From JBEIUO01 sp964549785 (GTDB lineage: Bacteria; Planctomycetota; Phycisphaerae; Phycisphaerales; UBA1924), in NCBI GenBank assembly GCA_964549785.1, contig CAZJXA010000048.1:1-18287 (forward strand): a DNA stretch of 18,287 nt. Direction: 5' to 3'. Of this stretch, positions 7,749 to 13,243 are shown piece by piece (within the stretch, counting starts at the first letter, position 1; each line of letters opens with the position of its first letter). The notes under the pieces were generated by a model that searched no databases, had not been told where the DNA came from, and worked only from the letters and a program-made list of their open reading frames with translations. Both the position numbers and the translations under genes were made by a program.

Positions 7749-8879
7749 GTGTTTTCTATCGCCCTCAAAATGCTCTTTGGCGACCGCACGAAGTACCTCA
7801 CGCTGGTCCTGAGTCTCGCGTTCGCGACCTTGCTGATGAACCAGCAGGGCGCGATTTTTCTCGGGCTGTTGACGCAGGCGACGGGGATTTTGCAGAACGT
7901 GCACCAGCCCGATTTGTGGGTGGTGGATCCCGGAACGCAGTGGGTGGCCGAGTATCGGGCCCTCTCGGATCGTAAACTAAACCGCGTCCGGAGCGTGGCG
8001 GGCGTGGAGTGGGCGGAGCCGATCTTCAACTCGTTCGCGGTGTGCGAACTGCCCGACAACACGTTCAAACGGTGCCAGATCATCGGGATCCCGCGTTCGA
8101 CGCTGGTTGGGCGACCGCCGGAGATGGTGGAGGGGAACATCGATGACCTGCGTGCACCCGACGCGATCATCATCGAGGCATCGAGCCGCATCAAATTGGG
8201 CAACGTCAACATCGGGGACACGCTCAAGATCAACGACAAGCGGGCGGTGGTGGTGGGGTTCTGCAAGGCCCGGCTGGGCTTTGAGAGCAACGCGATTCTG
8301 TATTCGACGTTCGACAACGCGGTGGCGTTCAGCCCGGTGGGCCGGGAGAAGATCAGTTACATCCTTGTGAAGGCCCGCGCGGACGCCGACATCGGGGAGT
8401 TGCAGGCGAGCATCAACACCCTGGGTGACGTGGAGGCTCTGACGCACACCGAGTTCCGCGACCGCTCGATCGCGTTCATCGTGGTGGCGACCGGCATCGG
8501 CGTGAACTTCGGCATCACGATCGCGCTGGGCTTTGTCGTGGGGCTGCTCCTCTCCGCCTCGGTGTTCTACCAGTTTACAATCGAGAACCTGCGGCACTTC
8601 GCGGTGCTGAAGGCCATGGGGGCGCGGGCCTTCACCCTCGTATGGATCGTGGTCTTGCAGGCGACGGTCGTCGGGGTTGTGGGCTACGGCATTGGTGTGG
8701 GCGCGGCTGGGGCGTTCACGATCGTCGCGGCGAAGTTGGAATCGGAGCTCACCGCGTACCTGCCCTGGCAACTCCTGCTGGGCAGTTTCGTGGCGACGCT
8801 ACTGACGATCATGTTGGGGAGCCTTCTCAGTGTTCGACGTGTCGTGACCGTCCAGCCGGGGGTTGTGTTCGGCGGGTGA
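7749..8879 (+). CDS. ABC transporter permease, FtsX/MacB family (DevC-like)
   Basis: This is a 376-residue inner-membrane protein. One N-terminal helix (about 16-34), a periplasmic MacB-type core (about 35-237), and three C-terminal helices (about 255-274, 295-317, 340-362) match the four-helix plan of MacB/DevC/FtsX permeases. The segment NLRHFAVLKAMGAR at 280-293, between helices 2 and 3, is the typical coupling region. I chose GTG 7749 because the protein then begins MFSIALKMLFGDRTKYL, as family members do. The frame is open to ATG 7572, but that extension looks non-coding. No SD is evident. No ATPase or membrane-fusion partner is adjacent: the next gene is infC on the opposite strand. Such permeases normally pair with a LolD/DevA-type ATPase in efflux or lipoprotein handling, so a partner must be elsewhere. 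Confidence 0.87.
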   Translation: MFSIALKMLFGDRTKYLTLVLSLAFATLLMNQQGAIFLGLLTQATGILQNVHQPDLWVVDPGTQWVAEYRALSDRKLNRVRSVAGVEWAEPIFNSFAVCELPDNTFKRCQIIGIPRSTLVGRPPEMVEGNIDDLRAPDAIIIEASSRIKLGNVNIGDTLKINDKRAVVVGFCKARLGFESNAILYSTFDNAVAFSPVGREKISYILVKARADADIGELQASINTLGDVEALTHTEFRDRSIAFIVVATGIGVNFGITIALGFVVGLLLSASVFYQFTIENLRHFAVLKAMGARAFTLVWIVVLQATVVGVVGYGIGVGAAGAFTIVAAKLESELTAYLPWQLLLGSFVATLLTIMLGSLLSVRRVVTVQPGVVFGG

Positions 8880-8903
8880 ACAGCTGCGACTCGGGAAAGC
8901 AAA

Positions 8904-8929
8904 AACCGCGGGCCAGTCGGCCCGCGGTT
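8904..8929 (-). terminator. Intrinsic terminator of infC
   Basis: A perfect 11-bp stem, AACCGCGGGCC at 8904-8914 and GGCCCGCGGTT at 8919-8929, with the 4-nt loop AGTC. Read on the minus strand the stem is followed by TTTTT (8905-8901), giving a classical intrinsic terminator 43 nt after the infC stop. Read on the plus strand it lies 24 nt after the permease stop but lacks a T-run, so it would stop that transcript less well. Confidence 0.85.
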
Positions 8930-8972
8930 GAGAGTTGAGAACAGTTTTCGGCCCCTTCCGCCGATCCGGGGA

Positions 8973-9731
8973 TCAGGTTCCGTGGGTGGTGGGCGCGATC
9001 GGCGTGACGGGGGTGACTGGGGTGTCGTCGTCGGGACCGTCGTCGTCCGGGCCCTCGTCGTCAACCTGGGATTCGAGTTCCTTCTCAAGTTCCTCGATGG
9101 ACTTCTCGGCTTCGATCTTCTCGCCGCGGGCGATCTTCTCGGCTTTTTCCTTCTCGAGTTTCCGCTTGATGGCGTCGATCTTGACCTTGTCGGGGGCGAT
9201 GATGATGCTGGCCTGCTTGCCCATCCAGCGGGGCATCTGCTCGAGTTTGGCGATGTCGCCGAGTTGGGTGGCGACTTCTTTGAGGTTGTCGATGCCGAGT
9301 TCGCGGTGGGCGATTTCGCGGCCCTTGAAGCGCTGGGTCACCATGACTTTGTGCCCGTGCATCAAGAATCGCCGGGATTGATCGATGCGGACCTGCACGT
9401 CGTGGGGGTCGATCTTGACGCTGCGGCCGAGGCGGATTTCCTTCATTTCGGTCGACTTGCTGGCCGCGCGGTTTTTGCGTTCCTTCTGGCTCAGTTCGTA
9501 CTTGAACTTGCCGTAATCCATGATCTTGCAGACGGGCGGCCGGGCATCGGGGGAAATCTCGACGAGGTCGAGGCCCAGCTCCAGGGCGCGTCGGATGGCG
9601 TCGGGCGTTTCGACGACGCCGATCTGCTCATTGTCGGGTCCGATCACCCGAACCGGGGTGAACTTGATCATGTGATTGACCCGCGTGCGATTCACGGGTC
9701 CGGCGTCTCTGCTGAATCTTCCGAATGCGAT
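8973..9731 (-). CDS. infC: Translation initiation factor IF-3, probable AUC start, extended C-terminus
   Basis: IF-3 binds the 30S subunit, blocks premature 50S joining and checks the start codon. With the GTG at 9695 as start the protein has 240 residues. In that numbering the N-domain runs about 5-75 (VRVIGPDNEQIGVV, VCKIMDYGKFKYE), the linker about 66-80, and the C-domain about 82-168 (EIRLGRSVKIDPHD, RFKGREIAHRELG). A ~70-residue extension follows: a Lys/Glu coiled-coil-like part (172-210), then an Asp-rich, Thr/Pro tail. The frame is open beyond 9695. An ATC at 9731-9729 lies 8 nt after AGGAG (9744-9740), while the GTG has no SD. I therefore prefer the AUC start (252 residues), since infC commonly uses AUU or AUC for autoregulation. 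The usual rpmI-rplT genes do not follow; a terminator does. Confidence 0.93.
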   Translation of the reverse strand: MAFGRFSRDAGPVNRTRVNHMIKFTPVRVIGPDNEQIGVVETPDAIRRALELGLDLVEISPDARPPVCKIMDYGKFKYELSQKERKNRAASKSTEMKEIRLGRSVKIDPHDVQVRIDQSRRFLMHGHKVMVTQRFKGREIAHRELGIDNLKEVATQLGDIAKLEQMPRWMGKQASIIIAPDKVKIDAIKRKLEKEKAEKIARGEKIEAEKSIEELEKELESQVDDEGPDDDGPDDDTPVTPVTPIAPTTHGT

Positions 9732-9739
9732 GAGGAACT

Positions 9740-9744
9740 CTCCT
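9740..9744 (-). promoter_or_regulatory. Shine-Dalgarno site deciding the infC AUC start
   Basis: Read on the minus strand this is AGGAG, 8 nt before ATC (9731-9729). No comparable site precedes the downstream GTG at 9695-9693. The only upstream in-frame stop is TGA at 9758-9756, and no ATG, GTG or TTG occurs between it and the ATC, so the SD only makes sense with the ATC. Confidence 0.6.
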
Positions 9745-9840
9745 GCTGAATGAAATCAAAACCAGTCCGACCCTGCGGACATTCGCGGGGCGGTCATGGG
9801 CGGATTATTCACCGTCCCGAGTGCCGGGGAAAGCCGGAAC

Positions 9841-9911
9841 GGGGAATCGGTGGGGGAATCCGTGCGGGATTTGGTGGGGGAATCGGTGGTGATTTGGTGC
9901 AGGATTTGGGG
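9841..9911. repeat. Degenerate 12-bp tandem repeat, G-rich, upstream of infC
   Basis: About six head-to-tail units fill this gap. They are GGGGAATCGGTG (9841), GGGGAATCCGTG (9853), CGGGATTTGGTG (9865), GGGGAATCGGTG (9877), GTGATTTGGTG (9889, one base short) and CAGGATTTGGGG (9900). The plus strand holds four runs of three to five G within 40 bases, giving G-quadruplex potential. It lies between the stop of the outer-membrane protein gene and infC, so infC leader RNA would carry the C-rich complement if transcribed from upstream. Confidence 0.7.
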
Positions 9912-9927
9912 CAGCGGCACCCGGATT

Positions 9928-10866
9928 CTAGAAATCGAAGACCAAGCCGCCAAAGAGGCCGGCGAGGGTGCCGTCGTACTCGAACTCCTGCTCGTCCTCG
10001 CCGCTCTGCAGGTCAAAGAGCAGTTGGCGGTAGCCGATCTGAATTCCGAAGTGCTCGAACGGTCGCCACATGAAACCGGCTATGACGTCGACCGAGAAGG
10101 ACGAATCATCGCCCAGGGGAAGTCCGCCGACCGTGAGTTGCAGGTCCAGGTCGAGGCGTTCGTAAAACTCCATCTCGAAGCGGCCGCCGATCAATGGTTC
10201 AAGGAAGGTTTCGTCGGCTTCGAGCGCGGGAGCCCCCGAGGAGGAGTTCGCGATTTCCCAATCGACGTCGTAGATTCGGGCTCCCGCCAAACCTTCCAAG
10301 TTGCTGCGGAAAACTTCCCTCCCCGAATCGTTCAGACGGGGAGTATTGCGGTGCAGGCTGTACGCGACCTCGAGTTCGGCCGCGAGAAAGTCGAGCGAAC
10401 TCTCGATGATGTCGCCCTCCACGAAACTCAGGCTGTTGAGCGATCCCGGGCCCAGAGTGGTCGCTTCGGCATCGCTCGAAGAGGAAAACCCTCGGAGGCA
10501 GAAACGCCAGTTGCCGTGGCCGAGGTTGATCTCGCCCATGGGGCTGGCTTCGGGGCGGTCGATCTCCAGTTCCGTGAGCTTCGTGAACTCCCGCTCCCCC
10601 GGCCCGATCGATTGGGTGAGTGCGTCGCTCGACCCGGGCATCTTGACATCACCCGCAGGGGCGACGAACCACACCGACGGCTCGAATCGAAGCGTCCATC
10701 GCTCAGGCTCGTGGATCGCAGCGGAAACCGACTCCGACTGGTCGGTGGCCACGGCGTCGGCTCCCGCCGTCGCGAGGTCGGGTTCTGCGGCGGGCTGGGC
10801 GCGGCCCGCGGATGCGATGCCGAGGGTTGCGACAAGCAGCAAAGGGACGGTTCGAGTATTGGGCAT
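9928..10866 (-). CDS. Predicted outer-membrane beta-barrel protein
   Basis: Starting at ATG 10866 this is a 312-residue secreted protein. A signal peptide occupies residues 1 to about 23 (PLLLVATLGIASAGRAQ, cleavage near RA|Q). The mature part has many short alternating hydrophobic/polar strands, such as WTLRFEPSVWFVAP, NWRFCLRGF, AAELEVAYSL and FGIQIGYRQLLFDL. The chain ends GTLAGLFGGLVFDF, with the C-terminal Phe typical of BAM-assembled barrels. The frame stays open upstream to 11049, but that extension is Arg/Pro-rich and would bury the signal peptide, so I reject it. A GAGG lies 10 nt before the ATG. I do not recognise a named family; it could be a small porin-like or structural barrel. 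It lies between a methyltransferase gene and infC, all on the minus strand, with gaps of 158 and 196 bp. Confidence 0.75.
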   Translation of the reverse strand: MPNTRTVPLLLVATLGIASAGRAQPAAEPDLATAGADAVATDQSESVSAAIHEPERWTLRFEPSVWFVAPAGDVKMPGSSDALTQSIGPGEREFTKLTELEIDRPEASPMGEINLGHGNWRFCLRGFSSSSDAEATTLGPGSLNSLSFVEGDIIESSLDFLAAELEVAYSLHRNTPRLNDSGREVFRSNLEGLAGARIYDVDWEIANSSSGAPALEADETFLEPLIGGRFEMEFYERLDLDLQLTVGGLPLGDDSSFSVDVIAGFMWRPFEHFGIQIGYRQLLFDLQSGEDEQEFEYDGTLAGLFGGLVFDF

Positions 10867-10980
10867 CGGGCTGGGCCTCGAAAAAGACGGGAGTCGAGTT
10901 GGGAAGTTGCGGGTCCAGCGTATCGGCCTTAGGGCGGGCACGCCGACCGACGCCGGTGGACGACGCCCGCACAAGGAGAG

Positions 10981-11021
10981 CCGGCCCGGCACCGAATCGC
11001 GCTCCCGACCGTCCGGGCCGG
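10981..11021 (-). terminator. GC hairpin just after the methyltransferase stop, possible terminator
   Basis: A perfect 9-bp stem, CCGGCCCGG at 10981-10989 and CCGGGCCGG at 11013-11021, encloses a 23-nt loop. On the minus strand it begins 4 nt after the TGA at 11025. Only scattered T residues follow, so termination is plausible but not classical. Confidence 0.4.
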
Positions 11022-11024
11022 GTG

Positions 11025-12080
11025 TCAGGGGTCCGGCACGCACGCGCACGCCGCGAAACGGCCGTGTTCGCCGGCGAAATCAGGGGGCATTCCGGGCAGC
11101 TTCAGCCATTTCGGGTCGTGTCCGATGCCTTTCGCGACCTCGCGCTTGAGATGGTCGCCGATGCAGAGTTCGTGCGTATTGGACGAGGCGAAAATCGTAC
11201 CCGCGGGCTTGAGTACGGCCGCTGAATCGCGGACGAGTCGGGCGTAATCGCTCGTTGAACTCCAAGGCCTGATGCCCTTCTTCCTGGACCCGGATGCGAA
11301 ACTGGGCGGGTCGAGGATGATGAGGTCGTACGAAAGTCCTTTGCGTCTGGCATACGCCAGAAACTCGAAGGTGTCCATTTTTGCGAACCGGTGTGAAGAA
11401 ACGTCGAGGCCGTTGTGGGCGAAGTTGCGTTTGCCCCACTCCAGGTAGCGACCGGAAACATCGACGCTGGTGGTCGCAGCGCCGGCCCGGGCGGCCGCGA
11501 CCGAGAAGGCGCAGGTGTAGGCGAAGGTGTTGAGGATATCGGGAGGGGGGCCGGCTTTTACGCGTTGGGCGACCCAGGCGCGGTTCGCCCGCTGGTCGAG
11601 AAAGAGCCCGGTGGAGAGGCCGTCGAACAACCGAACCTCGAGTCGGTACCCGTTTTCTTCGATGAGCAACGCCTCGTCGAGGGCTTCACCGGCCGCTGGC
11701 ACGGGGTCGGTGGCGCAGGTCGGAAGTTCTCCGCCGAGTTTGGAACGGTCCTTGGCGAAGGGCTTCAGATAGATGGCGCGGACGCCGATTTCCGAGAGCA
11801 CATCGAGCGCGTACCCGGCGTTCTCGACGGCCCGGAACCAGCGGGGCGGTCGGCCTTCATAGACGTTGAGGACGGCCCCACTCGCGAAGACGTCTATGAA
11901 CACGCCGTCGATTCCGTCGGCGCTGCCACCGAACGCTCGAAACGCCGCGGGAGTGCGCGACCGAAGAAAAGGTTGACGTTTCCGAATCGCCTGGCGGAGA
12001 AGCGGCGAAAACAGATCGCTGGCGCGCTCCGGGTTGGAGGACGGCCCGCGGAGCGATGGATGAGGGGAGGGGTCGGTCAT
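11025..12080 (-). CDS. Class I SAM-dependent methyltransferase, RlmI-like (23S rRNA m5C type)
   Basis: This 351-residue cytoplasmic protein resembles RlmI-type rRNA methyltransferases. The central small domain begins AFRAFGGSADGIDGVFIDVF (46-65). TGLFLDQR at 157-164 is a hallmark of the family. SAM-binding motif I is LNTFAYTCAFSVAAARAGA (183-201), the acidic residue of motif II is Asp207 in TSVDVS, and motif IV is LDPPSF (256-261). RlmI methylates C1962 of 23S rRNA in E. coli; the target here is inferred. The N-terminus lacks the ~70-residue PUA RNA-binding domain of E. coli RlmI and has instead about 25 low-complexity residues and a short basic stretch. The gene is divergent from the succinate dehydrogenase locus, and a strong hairpin follows its stop codon. 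Confidence 0.82.
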   Translation of the reverse strand: MTDPSPHPSLRGPSSNPERASDLFSPLLRQAIRKRQPFLRSRTPAAFRAFGGSADGIDGVFIDVFASGAVLNVYEGRPPRWFRAVENAGYALDVLSEIGVRAIYLKPFAKDRSKLGGELPTCATDPVPAAGEALDEALLIEENGYRLEVRLFDGLSTGLFLDQRANRAWVAQRVKAGPPPDILNTFAYTCAFSVAAARAGAATTSVDVSGRYLEWGKRNFAHNGLDVSSHRFAKMDTFEFLAYARRKGLSYDLIILDPPSFASGSRKKGIRPWSSTSDYARLVRDSAAVLKPAGTIFASSNTHELCIGDHLKREVAKGIGHDPKWLKLPGMPPDFAGEHGRFAACACVPDP

Positions 12081-12119
12081 CGTTGAAAGTTGAGAGTATG
12101 GAGCGGCTTTATGGTGGTC

Positions 12120-12139
12120 CGGACAGGGAAAGTTGTCCG
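12120..12139. promoter_or_regulatory. Inverted repeat in the divergent promoter region upstream of sdhC
   Basis: CGGACA at 12120-12125 and TGTCCG at 12134-12139 form an inverted repeat with an 8-bp spacer. It sits in the 118-bp gap between the divergently transcribed methyltransferase and sdhC genes. Its size and position fit a dimeric regulator's operator, but no such regulator is known here, and chance occurrence in GC-rich DNA is possible. Confidence 0.25.
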
Positions 12140-12184
12140 CGTTTGCCCTATGTTGCCGTCCCGGAAAGCGGCACGCCCCCCGGC

Positions 12185-12190
12185 AGGAGA
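12185..12190 (+). promoter_or_regulatory. Shine-Dalgarno site deciding the sdhC start
   Basis: AGGAGA lies 8 nt before ATG 12199. An in-frame ATG at 12133 exists, but the 22 residues it would add are basic and unlike the family, so the SD fixes the start at 12199. Confidence 0.7.
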
Positions 12191-12198
12191 TTATTCGG

Positions 12199-13059
12199 AT
12201 GAGCCGACAGGTGAACCTCCCGCTCCCACAATTTCGCGGGCTCGGTGAAACGACTCGGAGAGACGTGTGGTGGATGCAGCCGGTCGCGACATTCCTCGGG
12301 CTGTGCGCTTTCGTGGTCTACTCGACGTGGGCGGCGTTCCAAGGCAAGCACTACTGGCTTGAGACGGGCGGGGCGGATTACCTGTCACCGTTCTATTCGC
12401 CCGAGATTTTCGGGAACTCGCCGCACGCGGTTTTTGGGCCACCCCCGGCGTGGCTGATGCAGGTGTGGCCGTCGTTTATTCCGTTTTCCCCTGCGCTCTT
12501 CATCCTGTGGGCCCCGGGCGGGTTTCGCTTCACGTGCTATTACTACAGAGGCGCGTACTACAAGGCGTTCTGGGGTGATCCGCCCTCGTGCAGCGTGGGA
12601 GAGCCGGGGTTTCGGAAGGAAAAGTACCGGGGTGAAAACTCATTCCCGCTCATCATCCAGAACGTCCACCGCTACTTCCTGTACCTCGCCGTGGCTTTCG
12701 TGCTCCTGCTCTTTTACGATGCGTACAAGGCGTTTTTCTTCCTGAGCGCCGACGCTGGCGGCGACCCGCATGGCCCGCGCGAGTTCGGCGTCGGCGTCGG
12801 CTCGCTGGTGCTGCTCATCAATCCGATTTTGCTGGGCGGCTATACGTTCGGTTGCCACTCGCTCCGGCACATTATCGGCGGTCGGAAGGACTGCCTCACC
12901 GACTGCTCGAAGGCGAGGCAGGGTGCGTACGACGGCGTCTCGTGCCTCAACCGCCGGCACATGCTGTTCGCGTGGATGAGCCTCTTCTGGGTGGGCTTCA
13001 CGGATGGGTATGTACGGCTCTGTTCGAGCGGGGTGTGGACGGACTGGAGGCTGTTTTGA
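12199..13059 (+). CDS. sdhC: Succinate dehydrogenase membrane anchor, actinobacterial Sdh1 (type F)-like
   Basis: This is a 286-residue polytopic protein with about five helices (near 28-47, 95-110, 158-176, 200-217, 256-273). It does not look like classical SdhC/SdhD. It matches my memory of the single-subunit anchor of actinobacterial Sdh1: YSTWAAFQ (41-48), YLSPFYSP (61-68), FRFTCYYYRGAYYKAFW (109-125), FPLIIQNVHRYF (149-160), GCHSLRH (218-224) and the C-terminal HMLFAW. Mycobacterial Sdh1 is a type F complex II whose anchor carries a membrane-embedded Rieske-type [2Fe-2S] cluster with Cys/His ligands. Candidate ligands here are Cys113, Cys131, Cys219, His220 and His224. It should pass electrons from SdhB to quinone. 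The flavoprotein and iron-sulfur subunits follow, the same order as in the actinobacterial locus. A 184-bp gap separates it from sdhA. Confidence 0.85.
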   Translation: MSRQVNLPLPQFRGLGETTRRDVWWMQPVATFLGLCAFVVYSTWAAFQGKHYWLETGGADYLSPFYSPEIFGNSPHAVFGPPPAWLMQVWPSFIPFSPALFILWAPGGFRFTCYYYRGAYYKAFWGDPPSCSVGEPGFRKEKYRGENSFPLIIQNVHRYFLYLAVAFVLLLFYDAYKAFFFLSADAGGDPHGPREFGVGVGSLVLLINPILLGGYTFGCHSLRHIIGGRKDCLTDCSKARQGAYDGVSCLNRRHMLFAWMSLFWVGFTDGYVRLCSSGVWTDWRLF

Positions 13060-13217
13060 ACGATGACCAACAACGGTGAGTTTGACGTTCTGCTCGGGCA
13101 ATCCGAAGAAGTTTCGCGGATCATCGACGGCCTTCTCGCTCCTAATCGCCCGGCGGATCTCTGCAAAGGGCAGACTCGAACGAAATCACCCGCCCGCCAA
13201 GGCGTAAATCGGCACTC

Positions 13218-13230
13218 AGGACTCAGTCCT
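13218..13230. promoter_or_regulatory. Palindrome upstream of sdhA
   Basis: AGGACT-C-AGTCCT is a perfect palindrome with 6-bp arms, 13 nt before the sdhA ATG in the 184-bp sdhC-sdhA gap. It could be a small operator or an mRNA hairpin near the translation start. The gap shows no gene I believe in. Confidence 0.25.
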
Positions 13231-13243
13231 CTTCGAGCCACGC

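Noticed and set aside
7376..8317. 313-codon minus-strand open frame
   Set aside because: Antisense to the permease gene and spanning the non-coding gap, with Arg/Ser-rich composition and no domain.
8928..9749. 273-codon plus-strand open frame rich in Leu/Asp/Phe
   Set aside because: A mirror of infC on the other strand. IF-3 motifs on the minus strand are unmistakable.
9841..9911. CRISPR-like repeat array
   Set aside because: Units are only 12 bp, head-to-tail and without spacers, so this is a simple degenerate tandem repeat.
9796..10932. 378-codon plus-strand open frame
   Set aside because: Antisense to the outer-membrane barrel gene, whose signal peptide and C-terminal Phe make the minus strand the coding one.
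9928..11049. Longer 373-residue start for the outer-membrane protein
   Set aside because: The extra 61 residues are Arg/Pro-rich, would overlap the methyltransferase stop and its hairpin, and would place the signal peptide internally.
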